Source of the DNA: Mycolicibacillus trivialis
GTDB lineage: Bacteria; Actinomycetota; Actinomycetes; Mycobacteriales; Mycobacteriaceae
Length of the DNA: 64,000 nucleotides
Direction of reading: 5' to 3'
NCBI RefSeq assembly: GCF_002102395.1
Contig: NZ_LQPZ01000012.1
Span: 167,641-231,640 of the forward strand
Every line of letters begins with the position of its first letter. The stretch's first letter is position 1. The notes below the pieces were generated by a model. It was not told the origin of the DNA. It was given only the letters and a program-made list of their open reading frames with translations, and did no database searches. Shown here one piece after another: positions 43,269-52,097 of this stretch. Both the position numbers and the translations under genes were made by a program.

Positions 43269-45359
43269 ATGCACGCAACCGGCCCGGCGGCCCGGCCCGA
43301 ACGGGCCCGGACGTTGCGACCCGCCGAACTGGCGCAGGCCTCGGTGATGGCGGCGCTGTGTGCGGCCACCGCGGTGATCGCCGTGGTGGTGCCGTTCGCC
43401 GCCGGCCTGGCGCTGCTGGGCACCGTGCCCACCGGCCTGCTGGCCTACCGCTACCGGCTGCGCGCGCTGCTGGCCGCCACCGTCGCCGCTGGGCTGATCG
43501 CGTTCCTCATCGCCGGGATGGGCGGGCTGATGACCGTTATCAGCAGCGCCTACATCGGTGGGCTCACCGGGACCGTCAAACGTCGGGGCCGGGGCACCCC
43601 GACGGTGATCGCGGTCGCCCTGGTGGCCGGGGTGATCTTCGGTGCGTTTGCGGTTGCGGCGCTGGCGGTGCTCTCCCGGCTGCGGCACCTGGTGTTCGCC
43701 GCGATCACCGCCAACGTCGACGGCGCAGCCTCGGTGATGGCCTGGTCGGCGGGTCGGGGCGCGTGGGTCGGCGAGCACGTCTCCTGGCTGAAGCCGGTGA
43801 TGGTCCCGGTGCTGTGGCTGGAACCGGCCGGCGCCGGATTGCAGCGGTTCTTCGCGCTGGCGCTGCAGTACTGGCCGTGGCTGCTGTTGGTGCACGGCGT
43901 GCTGAGCATCCTCGGGGTGTCGCTGGTCGGCTGGTGGGCGCTGTCGCGGGTGCTCGAGCGGCTGCGCGGCGTGCCCGACGTCCACAAACTCGATGCGCCT
44001 GCGGAGACCGGCCCGGTCGGGCCGGTTCCGGTGCGGTTCGACGCGGTGCGCTACCGCTACCCCGACACCGGCCGCGACGCGCTGCGCGAGGTGAGCCTGC
44101 GCATCGTCCCCGGCGACCACATCGCGGTCACCGGCCCCAACGGCGCGGGCAAAACCACCCTGATGCTGATCCTGGCCGGCCGCGAGCCGACTGCCGGGAC
44201 CGTGCAGCGGCCGGGTGCGGTGGGCCTCGGGCGACCCGGCGGCACCGCGGTGGTGCTGCAGCACCCGGAGAGCCAGGTGCTGGGCACCCGGGTCGGCGAC
44301 GACGTGGTGTGGGGCCTGCCGGTTGGTTCGCACACCGATGTCGAACGACTGCTCACCGAGGTCGGTCTCACCGGGTTCGCCGACCGCGACACCGCCAGCC
44401 TCTCCGGCGGCGAGTTGCAACGGCTGGCGGTGGCGGCCGCGTTGGCGCGTGAGCCGGCGCTGCTCATCGCCGACGAGGTCACCAGCATGGTCGACCAGCA
44501 GGGCCGCGAGGGCCTGCTGGCCGTGCTGGCCGGACTCACCGACCGGCACAACACCGCACTGGTGCACATCACCCACTTCGACGACGAGGCGGCCGCCGCC
44601 GACCGGGTCATCGCGCTGAGCCCCACCCGGGACAACACCGGTGCCCCACCGGCCGAGGTGGCCTCCGTCGCGGCCGAACCACGTTCTGGACCGCCGGTGC
44701 TGGAGTTGCGCGGCGTCGGGCACGAATACGGCAGCGGCACACCGTGGGCGAACGCGGCGCTGCGCGACGTCACCCTCACCATCGACGAGGGCGACGGCGT
44801 GCTCATCCACGGCGGCAACGGATCCGGTAAATCCACCCTCGCCTGGATCATGGCCGGGCTGACGGTTCCGTCGACCGGTGTCTGCCTGCTCGACGGCAAG
44901 CCCGCACACGAGCAGGTGGGCGCGGTGGCGCTGTCGTTTCAGGCGGCTCGCCTGCAGCTGATGCGCGGGCGGGTGGACCGGGAGGTGGCCTCGGCAGCCG
45001 GGTTCGCCTCGGACGACAGTGACCGGGTGGCCGCAGCGCTGGCCCGTGTCGGCCTCGACGCCACCCTGGCCGATCGGCGCATCGACCAGCTCAGCGGCGG
45101 TCAGATGCGCCGGGTGGTGCTGGCCGGGCTGCTGGCCCGCTCGCCGCGGGCGCTGATCCTCGACGAGCCGCTGGCCGGCTTGGATGTCGCCAGTCAGCGC
45201 GGGTTGCGGGCGCTGCTGGAGCAGTTGCGCCGCGACACCGGCCTGACCGTGGTGGTGATCTCCCACGACTCCGCCGGGATGGAGGGGCTGTGCCCGCGGA
45301 TCGTGCACCTGCGGGAGGGGGCCCTCCATTCGGCCGCGGCGGCCGGAGGTGTGGTGTGA
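43269..45359 (+). CDS. ECF-type transporter: membrane domain fused to two ATPase domains (Rv2326c-like)
   Basis: 696 residues. The first 240 residues form about five to six membrane helices, resembling an ECF substrate-binding (S) component. Two ABC ATPases follow in one chain: the first with Walker [10 protein letters not shown] and signature LSGGELQ, the second with Walker [10 protein letters not shown], signature LSGGQMR and Walker [13 protein letters not shown]. tuberculosis Rv2326c (697) has the same plan. The first ATPase has LLIADEVTS in the Walker B position. The gene is coupled (GTGA) to the T-component gene downstream. Substrate unknown, probably a vitamin or metal. Confidence 0.9.
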   Translation: MHATGPAARPERARTLRPAELAQASVMAALCAATAVIAVVVPFAAGLALLGTVPTGLLAYRYRLRALLAATVAAGLIAFLIAGMGGLMTVISSAYIGGLTGTVKRRGRGTPTVIAVALVAGVIFGAFAVAALAVLSRLRHLVFAAITANVDGAASVMAWSAGRGAWVGEHVSWLKPVMVPVLWLEPAGAGLQRFFALALQYWPWLLLVHGVLSILGVSLVGWWALSRVLERLRGVPDVHKLDAPAETGPVGPVPVRFDAVRYRYPDTGRDALREVSLRIVPGDHIAVTGPNGAGKTTLMLILAGREPTAGTVQRPGAVGLGRPGGTAVVLQHPESQVLGTRVGDDVVWGLPVGSHTDVERLLTEVGLTGFADRDTASLSGGELQRLAVAAALAREPALLIADEVTSMVDQQGREGLLAVLAGLTDRHNTALVHITHFDDEAAAADRVIALSPTRDNTGAPPAEVASVAAEPRSGPPVLELRGVGHEYGSGTPWANAALRDVTLTIDEGDGVLIHGGNGSGKSTLAWIMAGLTVPSTGVCLLDGKPAHEQVGAVALSFQAARLQLMRGRVDREVASAAGFASDDSDRVAAALARVGLDATLADRRIDQLSGGQMRRVVLAGLLARSPRALILDEPLAGLDVASQRGLRALLEQLRRDTGLTVVVISHDSAGMEGLCPRIVHLREGALHSAAAAGGVV

Positions 45360-46192
45360 GCGAGACGACGTCGCGGGCCCCGCGCCCGGTGGTGCTGCTG
45401 CGGCCGGTGCCGGGCACCTCGACCATCCACGAGCTGTGGGCGGGCACCAAACTGCTCGTCGTCATGGGCATCTCGGTGCTGTTGACGTTCTACCCCGGGT
45501 GGGTGCCGATCGCGGCGGTGGCGGCCCTGGTGGTGGCCGCCGCGCGCATCGCCCGCATCCCGGCCGGAGCGCTGCCGTCGATCCCGCGCTTCCTGTGGAT
45601 CCTGCTGGCGATCGGCGCGGGCACTGCCGCCCTGGCCGGTGGCAGCCCGGCGCTGACGCTCGGGTCGCTGTCGCTGGAATTCGGTGGTCTGCTGCACTTC
45701 CTGCGCATCACCGCGTTGTCGCTGGTGTTGCTCGGGCTGGGCGGGATGGTGTCGTGGACCACCAACGTCGCCGAGATCGCACCCGCGGTGGCCACCCTGG
45801 GCCGCCCGCTGCGCCGGCTGCGGATCCCGATCGACGACTGGGCGGTCGCTTTGGCGCTGGCGCTGCGGGCCTTCCCGATGCTCATCGACGAGTTCCGGGT
45901 GCTCTACGCCGCGCGTCGGCTGCGGCCCAAACACACCCCGAAGAGCCGGCGGGCCCGGCGTCGGCAGCGGGCGGCGGAGGTCATCGACCTGCTGGCCGCG
46001 GCGATGACGGTGGCGTTGCGCCGCGCCGACGAGATGGGCGACGCGATCACCGCCCGCGGCGGTGGCGGACAGATCTCCGCGTTGCCGTCCCGCCCGCACC
46101 GCAGGGACTGGGTCACGCTGGCGACCGTCGCCCTGGTCTGCGGTGCGGCCCTGGCGCTGGAGTTGACCGTGCTGGCCACCAGCACGGTGTAG
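45356..46192 (+). CDS. ECF transporter T component (EcfT, Rv2325c-like)
   Basis: 278 residues with four to five hydrophobic segments ([47 protein letters not shown]). The coupling motifs of the T component are present: [20 protein letters not shown] and [16 protein letters not shown]. EcfT links the S component to the ATPases. GTG 45356 overlaps the previous stop by four bases; the ORF start at 45290 lies inside that gene. Confidence 0.9.
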   Translation: MSETTSRAPRPVVLLRPVPGTSTIHELWAGTKLLVVMGISVLLTFYPGWVPIAAVAALVVAAARIARIPAGALPSIPRFLWILLAIGAGTAALAGGSPALTLGSLSLEFGGLLHFLRITALSLVLLGLGGMVSWTTNVAEIAPAVATLGRPLRRLRIPIDDWAVALALALRAFPMLIDEFRVLYAARRLRPKHTPKSRRARRRQRAAEVIDLLAAAMTVALRRADEMGDAITARGGGGQISALPSRPHRRDWVTLATVALVCGAALALELTVLATSTV

Positions 46193-46251
46193 CGGCTCTT
46201 TAGGGGCGCGCCGGGTCGCCCGCCGCGCCCGCGCCCCGCCCGCGCCTTTCC

Positions 46252-46285
46252 CGCGCCTTCCGCGGACCCGCGCCTTCCGCGGACC
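46252..46285. repeat. Two perfect 17-bp direct repeats
   Basis: The unit CGCGCCTTCCGCGGACC occurs at 46252-46268 and again at 46269-46285, directly before the hairpin element. The surrounding 46193-46285 is a C/G-only low-complexity run with no gene. It holds nothing else that I can support. Confidence 0.85.
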
Positions 46286-46346
46286 CGCGAGATTGAAACT
46301 ATGCAGGGCGCTCCTCGCACTTTTCCTGCATATTTTCACTTTCGCG
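46286..46346 (+). repeat. 61-bp hairpin element, copy A
   Basis: Two 22-base arms (starting CGCGAGATTGAAAC and ending TTTTCACTTTCGCG) pair at 19 of 22 positions around a 17-base loop containing CTCGCACTTT. A second element of identical length, same orientation and 45 of 61 matching bases lies on the other side of the DUF559 gene (47309). It ends 34 bases before the gene's ATG. Identity as a mobile or regulatory element is inference. Confidence 0.8.
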
Positions 46347-46379
46347 GACGTGTCGGTGGGCCACTGCATTCTCGCGGGC

Positions 46380-47258
46380 ATGCAACGGGTATTTCTCGGC
46401 AGCGAGGCCGTCGCCAACGGTGACGTCACTCGCCACGAACTGCAGCGCTGGTATCGGAGCATCTTTCCCGACGTCTACCTCGCCAAGCGCGAGCGGGCCT
46501 CGCTGCGGGACCGGACGATCGGCGCCTGGCTCTGGTCGCAACGGCGCGGCGTGGTCGCCGGACTGGCCGCCGCGGCGCTGCACGGGGCACGCTGGGTGGA
46601 CCCCGACGTCCCGATCGAGTTGATCTGGTGCAACGGGCACCCGCCGTCGGGGATCATCGCCCGCAACGAGACCGTCGCCGACGACGAGCAGACCACCACC
46701 TGTCGCCTCCCGGCGACGACCCCGGCACGCACCGCCTACGACCTGGTTCGGCACCGACCGCGCGGCGAAGCCCTGGCCCGGTTGGACGCGTTGGTGCGGG
46801 CTCGACCGTTCACCCGGGACGACGTGCTGGCGTTGGCCCGCCGCTACCCGCGCGCACGTGGGCTGCGGCAACTTCGCGAACTGGTGCCGCTGGTGGACGG
46901 GGGCGCCGCGTCGCCGAAGGAGACATGGCTGCGGCTGCTGCTCCTCGACGCCGGCTTCCCCGTCCCGACCACCCAGATCCCGGTGCACAAGAATTTCCGG
47001 TTGGTCGCGGTGCTGGACATGGGCTGGGAGGAGTTCGGGGTCGCCGTCGAATACGACGGTGACCAGCACCGCAGCGATCGTACTCAGTACGTCCACGACC
47101 AGCGTCGGCAACGTCTGTTGCCGCAGCTGGGCTGGATCAATGTCCGGGTGATCGCCGAAGACCGACCCCCCGACATCATCGCTCGCGCCGAGCGGGCACT
47201 GCGCTCCCGAGGCTGGCAGGGGCGACGGCGGTGGCCGCCCGCCCGGCGGGTCGCCTGA
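46380..47258 (+). CDS. DUF559-domain protein (AbiEi/Vsr-like), possible nuclease
   Basis: 292 residues from ATG 46380. The N-terminal half looks like an AbiEi-type winged helix (residues 1-70: GDVTRHELQRWYRSIFPDVYLAKRER). The C-terminal part matches the DUF559/PD-(D/E)XK-like core: FGVAVEYDGDQHRSDRTQYVHDQRRQRLL, with the acidic and histidine residues retained. Such genes are common, variable in number and often horizontally moved in mycobacteria. Function is unproven. It is flanked by a 61-bp hairpin on each side. Confidence 0.85.
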   Translation: MQRVFLGSEAVANGDVTRHELQRWYRSIFPDVYLAKRERASLRDRTIGAWLWSQRRGVVAGLAAAALHGARWVDPDVPIELIWCNGHPPSGIIARNETVADDEQTTTCRLPATTPARTAYDLVRHRPRGEALARLDALVRARPFTRDDVLALARRYPRARGLRQLRELVPLVDGGAASPKETWLRLLLLDAGFPVPTTQIPVHKNFRLVAVLDMGWEEFGVAVEYDGDQHRSDRTQYVHDQRRQRLLPQLGWINVRVIAEDRPPDIIARAERALRSRGWQGRRRWPPARRVA

Positions 47259-47308
47259 CTGCGGGGCCTTCGGGCCGGGCCCGCGCCCAGCGGGCCACCT
47301 ACCCCAGC

Positions 47309-47369
47309 CGCGAGATTGAACCTGTGCAGGAGTCCACTCGCACTTTCGCTGCGCCATTTCATCCTCGCG
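47309..47369 (+). repeat. 61-bp hairpin element, copy B
   Basis: Same orientation and exact length as copy A; the first 22 bases differ at two positions (CGCGAGATTGAACC...). The loop keeps CTCGCACTTT, while the second arm is more diverged, so the hairpin pairs at only 15 of 22. It starts 51 bases after the DUF559 stop and ends on the first base of the 42-bp tandem repeat. Confidence 0.78.
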
Positions 47370-47559
47370 AGATGCGCGCCGTGAGATGTGAGCCGTGAGG
47401 CGCGAGAGACGAGATGCGCGCCGTGAGATGTGAGCTGTGAGGCGCGAGAGACGAGATGCGCGCCGTGAGATGTGAGCCGTGAGGCGCGAGAGACGAGATG
47501 CGCGCCGTGAGATGTGAGCCGTGAGGCGCGAGAGATGTGAGCCGTGAGGCGCGCGAGAC
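47369..47559 (+). repeat. 42-bp tandem repeat (VNTR-like), about four copies plus a partial
   Basis: Copies begin GAGATGCGCGCCGTGAGATG at 47369, 47411, 47453 and 47495, with one substitution in copy 2 (GAGCTGTGAG) and a degenerate partial copy from about 47532 to 47559. The unit contains CGTGAG three times, plus GGCGCGAGAGAC. It ends 11 bases from the uspC stop. No frame across it belongs to a recognisable gene, so it appears non-coding. Confidence 0.92.
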
Positions 47560-47570
47560 GCGAGCCGCGG

Positions 47571-48887
47571 CTACCGCTGCGCCGCGGCGTTGGCGGCGCG
47601 CTGAGCGCGCTCCAGCGTCGCCGCAACCTCGGCGCGGCCCAAGAACATCTCGTCGAAGAACGGGGTGAGCGCCTGGAATCCTGCGGCGAACCCCGCCCCG
47701 CCCGGCGCGGGAATCCGCGGACCGTTCAACACGGTGAAGAACGGGCCGACGTCGACGCCCCGGCCGGCCCAGTAGTCGAGGTAGTCGCCCTGCGCGGCGC
47801 GCACCGCCGGGATCGCGGTACCCCGCGCCCCCAGGTAGCCGTTGCCCTGCCGCCCGCCCATCCACGCCAATACCCGACGCACCGCGTCCGGGTGCGGGGT
47901 GGCGGCGTTGCCTGCGGCGGCGATGCCGTTGGTGACGCTCACCCGCCCGGCCGGCCCGGCAGGCAGCATCGCCACCCCCCACCGGAAGTCGGCCTGCCTG
48001 GCGATCGCCGCGAGGTTGTAGGTGCCGGATTGGAACAACGCCATCCGACCGGCGAGGAACTGGTTGCGGGAGAAGTCGCCGTTGGTGTTGGTCTCCGACG
48101 CCGGCGGTGCGACGTGGTCGCGGTTGATCAGCCCGACCACATACTCGAAGGCTCGCGCCGCGGCCGGGTTGTCGAACACGAACCGGTCGTCGCTGCGGAA
48201 CCGCCCGCCGGCCGAGCCGATGTAGTTCAGGTAGATCCCCTGCATGTCGTTGGCGGCGTTGTAGCCCCATTGCCGGACGCGGTCGGGGGTGAACCCGTGC
48301 GCATCGGCGTGGCGACCCGCGTCGTCGACGGTGAGACGGGCCAACAGCGGACGCAAGGTGTCGTCGCCGCCCGGACTCCAGCGCAACCCCTCCAACTCCG
48401 CCGGTTCGACGCCGGCCGCCGCGAGCAGGTCCGCGTTGTAGTACAACGCGATCCCGGCATCGGTGAGTTGCGGTACGCCCCACAGGGTTCGGTGGCGGGT
48501 GAACTGCTCGACCACGCTGGGCTCCCAACCCGAGCGGTCCCCGCCGATCGCGACGAGCCGGCCGTTGTCGGCGTAATCGGCCAGATACGCGCTGGAGATC
48601 CAGAAGATGTCGTCGGCGCCGCCACCGGCCACATCGGTGCGCAGGGTGTCGAAGTAGGAGGCGTAGGACACCACGTTCACTCGCACGTCGATGTCGGGGT
48701 TGGCGGCGCCGAACGCGGCGAACGACTCGCGGTAGGCGGTGGCGGCCTGCTCGTCCCAGAGCCGGACGGTGACCACCGTGACCCCGGCCCGCGGCTCGGC
48801 TGCGACGTCGAGCAGCACCGCGGCGACCGCCAGCAGGGCCGCCAACCCGGCGATCGCCGCCGCGACGAGAGTGGAGCGCCGGATCAC
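47571..48887 (-). CDS. uspC: ABC transporter sugar-binding protein UspC
   Basis: 438 residues from GTG 48887, overlapping the uspB stop; M. tuberculosis UspC has 440. The N-terminus (RRSTLVAAAIAGLAALLAVAAVLL) is a signal peptide or anchor without an obvious lipobox cysteine. The periplasmic-binding-protein core includes VTVRLWDEQAATAYRESF, YYNADLLAAAGVEP and FLAGRMALFQSG. It binds the substrate for UspAB; M. tuberculosis UspC is reported to bind amino-sugars. The tandem repeat lies directly after its stop. Confidence 0.93.
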   Translation of the reverse strand: MIRRSTLVAAAIAGLAALLAVAAVLLDVAAEPRAGVTVVTVRLWDEQAATAYRESFAAFGAANPDIDVRVNVVSYASYFDTLRTDVAGGGADDIFWISSAYLADYADNGRLVAIGGDRSGWEPSVVEQFTRHRTLWGVPQLTDAGIALYYNADLLAAAGVEPAELEGLRWSPGGDDTLRPLLARLTVDDAGRHADAHGFTPDRVRQWGYNAANDMQGIYLNYIGSAGGRFRSDDRFVFDNPAAARAFEYVVGLINRDHVAPPASETNTNGDFSRNQFLAGRMALFQSGTYNLAAIARQADFRWGVAMLPAGPAGRVSVTNGIAAAGNAATPHPDAVRRVLAWMGGRQGNGYLGARGTAIPAVRAAQGDYLDYWAGRGVDVGPFFTVLNGPRIPAPGGAGFAAGFQALTPFFDEMFLGRAEVAATLERAQRAANAAAQR

Positions 48888-49696
48888 TTCAACCCCGTCA
48901 CGACGATCGAACGCACCACCTGGCGTTGGAACACCACAAACAGCAACAGCAGCGGCGCGACGGCCACCGTGGTGGCGGCCAGCACCAATGTCCACTGCGC
49001 GTTGTACTGCGACTGCAACCCGGCGGTCGCCACCGTCAGCACCCGCCACTTGGGGCCGCTGGTGATCACCAGCGGCCACATGAAGTTGTTCCACTGCGAC
49101 ACCACGGTGATCAGCGTCAGCGTCACCAGCACCGGCCGGGAAGCAGGCACCACCACATGCACCAGGATGTCCAGGGTGTTGGCGCCGTCCAGGCGCGCGG
49201 CGTTGAGCAGTGCGTCGGGAATGGTGCGGAAATGCTCGCGCAGCAGGAAGATCGCGAACGGCGAACCGAAGACGAACGGCAACACCAAGGCCCAGAACGT
49301 GTTCCGCAGACCCAGCTGCGCCATCATCAGATAGAGCGGAACGACGGTCACCGTGGCCGGCACCATCAACGTCGCCAGATACAACCAGAACAGCGCATCG
49401 CGACCGGGGAACCGCAGCCGCGCGAACGCGTAGGCCGCCAGCACCGAACAGGTCAACTGACCCAGCGTGATCACCGCCGTCATCACCGCGGTCACCGCCA
49501 GCGCCCGACCGAACCCGGCACCGGCCAGGTCGGTGTAGTTGGTCAACACCGCCGGGCTCGGCCAGGACAGCGCGCTGCCGGTGGCGAACTGGCGAGGCGA
49601 GGTGAACGACGTCACCAGCCCCAGGCCGAACGGGGCGAGGGTGATCAGTGCGGCGGTGGCCAACAGGCCGTAGACCAGCGTGTTACGTGAGGTCAT
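48884..49696 (-). CDS. uspB: Sugar ABC transporter permease UspB
   Basis: 270 residues with six membrane segments starting MTSRNTLVYGLLATAALITLAPFG. The MalG-type EAA coupling loop reads DALLNAARLDGANTLDILVHVVVP. It forms the inner-membrane channel with UspA. The gene begins inside uspA (14-base overlap) and its stop overlaps the uspC start (GTGA), so all three are coupled. No ATPase gene is in the operon; a shared MalK/UgpC-like ATPase is presumably encoded elsewhere. Confidence 0.94.
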   Translation of the reverse strand: MTSRNTLVYGLLATAALITLAPFGLGLVTSFTSPRQFATGSALSWPSPAVLTNYTDLAGAGFGRALAVTAVMTAVITLGQLTCSVLAAYAFARLRFPGRDALFWLYLATLMVPATVTVVPLYLMMAQLGLRNTFWALVLPFVFGSPFAIFLLREHFRTIPDALLNAARLDGANTLDILVHVVVPASRPVLVTLTLITVVSQWNNFMWPLVITSGPKWRVLTVATAGLQSQYNAQWTLVLAATTVAVAPLLLLFVVFQRQVVRSIVVTGLK

Positions 49697-50546
49697 AGGA
49701 GATCCGTCGCCGGAAGTAGAGGTGCTGGGCGACGGTGATGCCGACCAGCACGACGAACAACACCACCGACATCACCGCGGCCCGCCCGATCGCCGCCGCC
49801 CCGAAGGCCTCGGCGTAGATGCGGTGGGCCACCAGATCGGTGCGCCCGGCCGGCCCGCCCCCGGTCAGCGCGTAGACGGTGTCGAACACCTGCGCCGCGC
49901 TGACCACCCCGGTCACCAGCACGAAGAACAGAGTCGGGCGCAGCATCGGCACGGTGATCCGGGTGAACCGCTGCCAGCCGGTGGCGCCGTCGGTTCGCGC
50001 GGCGGAGTGCAGTTCCTCCGGAATCGCCAGGATTCCGGCCAGGAAGAACAGCGCCACATAGCCGACGTTGGTCCACACGATCACCGCCGAGACCACCGGC
50101 AGCGCCAACCCGGGGTCGGTCAGCCACTCCACCCGATGCCCCAGCACCGTGTTGATCGCCCCGCCGGTGGGCGCCAGCATCCAGCGCCACAACACCGCGA
50201 TCGCCAGCGGGGCGCAGATCCACGGCAGCACGTAAACGGTGCGGAACACCGCGCTGCCCGGCAGATCCCGGGCCAGCAGCACCGCGATGGCCAGGCCCAG
50301 CACCGTCTGCGCCGGCACCACGATCGCCACGAACAGCAACGTCACGACCAGCGAATTGCCGAACGTCGTGTCCGACAGCACCGCGGCCCAGTTGCTCAGC
50401 CCGACGTACTCGATCGGCCCCAACAGGTCCCAGCGTTGCAGGCTCAGCCACACCACGACCAGAATCGGCAGCAGCAGGAACGCGGTCACCCCGAACAAGC
50501 TCGGGGCCAACAGCGCGTAGCCCAGCGCCGTGCTGCGTCGGGTCAT
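49683..50546 (-). CDS. uspA: Sugar ABC transporter permease UspA
   Basis: 287 residues from ATG 50546 (M. tuberculosis UspA has 290). It is a MalF-type permease with six hydrophobic segments (LGYALLAPSLFGVTAFLLLPILVVVWLSLQRW at the start) and the coupling loop ELHSAARTDGATGWQRFTRITVP. It is first in the uspABC operon. A 33-base spacer separates it from the divergent tldD gene, so the two promoters must overlap or be leaderless. Confidence 0.93.
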   Translation of the reverse strand: MTRRSTALGYALLAPSLFGVTAFLLLPILVVVWLSLQRWDLLGPIEYVGLSNWAAVLSDTTFGNSLVVTLLFVAIVVPAQTVLGLAIAVLLARDLPGSAVFRTVYVLPWICAPLAIAVLWRWMLAPTGGAINTVLGHRVEWLTDPGLALPVVSAVIVWTNVGYVALFFLAGILAIPEELHSAARTDGATGWQRFTRITVPMLRPTLFFVLVTGVVSAAQVFDTVYALTGGGPAGRTDLVAHRIYAEAFGAAAIGRAAVMSVVLFVVLVGITVAQHLYFRRRISYDLT

Positions 50547-50579
50547 TGCTGTATTAAAACCGGTGGCTACGGTGAAGGG

Positions 50580-52097
50580 GTGACACCGAAACGCGGCATC
50601 GACGCGGAGTTTCTCGCGCTGCCCCGCACCGAGCTGGCCGACGCGGCGCTGGCAGCAGCCACCGCCGCCGGCGCCGACCACGCCGACCTGCGCATACACC
50701 GCATCACCACCGAGACGATCGCGCTGCGCGACGCCGACCTGGAGACCGCCGCGGTCACCCGCGAACTCGGGCTGGCGGTCCGGGTGATCGTCGACGGGAC
50801 CTGGGGTTTCGCCTCGCATGCCGAACTGTCCACCGATGTCGCCGCCGAGACGGCCCGGCGTGCGGTGGCGGTCGCCCGGGCCCTGGCGCCGCTGAACCGC
50901 GAACGCGTCGAGTTGGCGCCGGAGCCGGTCTACTCCGACGCGACGTGGGTGTCGCATTACGACATCGACCCGTTCGACGTCCCTGCCGCCGACAAGATCG
51001 CCGTCCTCGACGACTACTCCGGCCGGCTGTTGGCCGCCGACGGCGTCGACCACGTCACCGCGGCGCTGATGGCGGTCAAGGAGCAGAGCTTCTACGCCGA
51101 CACCTACGGCTCGTCGATCAGCCAGCAGCGGGTTCGGCTCATGCCGACGCTGTCCGCGCTCACCGTCGACACCGCCGAAGGCGGATTCGACTCGATGCGC
51201 ACCCTGGCCCCGCCGACCGCACGCGGCTGGGAGTTGGTCGCCGGCGACGAGATCTGGGACTGGTCAGACGAGTTGGCGCAGTTGCCGGTGCTGCTCGCCG
51301 AGAAGATGAAGGCGCCCACCGTTTCGGCCGGACCCACCGACCTGGTGATCGACCCGTCGAACCTGTGGTTGACGATCCACGAATCCATCGGTCACGCAAC
51401 CGAATACGACCGGGCCATCGGATACGAGGCGGCCTACGCCGGCACCTCGTTCGCCACCCCGGACAAGCTCGGCAGTATGCGCTACGGTTCGCCGGTGATG
51501 AACGTGACCGCCGACCGCACCGAGGAGTTCGGGCTGGCCAGCATCGGTTACGACGACGAAGGCGTGGCCGCGCAACGCTGGGATCTGGTGCGCGACGGCG
51601 TCTTCGTCGGCTACCAACTCGACCGGGTGTTCGCACCGCGGCTCGGGCAGGACCGCTCCAACGGCTGCTCCTACGCCGACTCCCCGCACCATGTGCCGAT
51701 CCAGCGGATGGCCAACGTGTCCCTGCAGCCCGGCCGTGAGGACCTCTCCACCGAAGATCTGATCGGCCGCGTCGACGACGGTATCTACATCGTCGGAGAC
51801 CGGTCCTGGTCCATCGACATGCAGCGCTACAACTTCCAGTTCACCGGTCAGCGGTTCTATCGGATCCGGGGCGGCCGCATCGACGGGCAGTTGCGTGACG
51901 TGGCGTATCAGGCCACCACCACCGACTTCTGGAACTCGATGGAAGCCGTCGGCGGGCGGCGCACCTGGGTGCTCGGCGGAGCGTTCAACTGCGGCAAGGC
52001 TCAGCCGGGCCAGGTCGCCGCGGTGAGCCACGGCTGTCCGTCGGCGCTGTTCCGTGGCGTCAACGTGCTCAACACGCGCAGTGAGGCCGGCCGATGA
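50580..52097 (+). CDS. tldD: TldD-family metalloprotease
   Basis: 505 residues from GTG 50580; the longer open frame to 49680 reads antisense to uspA. The zinc motif HESIGHATEYD (HExxxH) lies near residue 266. C-terminal conserved features are SYADSPHHVP, GDRSWSIDMQRYNFQFTGQ and GGAFNCGKAQPG. TldD forms a protease with TldE that degrades unfolded peptides and matures some RiPPs such as microcin B17. It is coupled to tldE by ATGA. Confidence 0.93.
   Translation: MTPKRGIDAEFLALPRTELADAALAAATAAGADHADLRIHRITTETIALRDADLETAAVTRELGLAVRVIVDGTWGFASHAELSTDVAAETARRAVAVARALAPLNRERVELAPEPVYSDATWVSHYDIDPFDVPAADKIAVLDDYSGRLLAADGVDHVTAALMAVKEQSFYADTYGSSISQQRVRLMPTLSALTVDTAEGGFDSMRTLAPPTARGWELVAGDEIWDWSDELAQLPVLLAEKMKAPTVSAGPTDLVIDPSNLWLTIHESIGHATEYDRAIGYEAAYAGTSFATPDKLGSMRYGSPVMNVTADRTEEFGLASIGYDDEGVAAQRWDLVRDGVFVGYQLDRVFAPRLGQDRSNGCSYADSPHHVPIQRMANVSLQPGREDLSTEDLIGRVDDGIYIVGDRSWSIDMQRYNFQFTGQRFYRIRGGRIDGQLRDVAYQATTTDFWNSMEAVGGRRTWVLGGAFNCGKAQPGQVAAVSHGCPSALFRGVNVLNTRSEAGR

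Noticed and set aside
43035..45329. 764-codon minus-strand frame opposite the ECF transporter
   Set aside because: It is rich in Arg, Gln and His with no motif; the plus strand holds two intact ABC ATPases.
47369..47559. CRISPR array
   Set aside because: The 42-bp units are head-to-tail with no variable spacers between them, and there are no cas genes.
47359..48528. Repeat-encoded peptide (SRASRLTSHGAHL repeats) on the minus strand
   Set aside because: The frame runs out of phase through uspC and has no supported start; the repeats appear non-coding.
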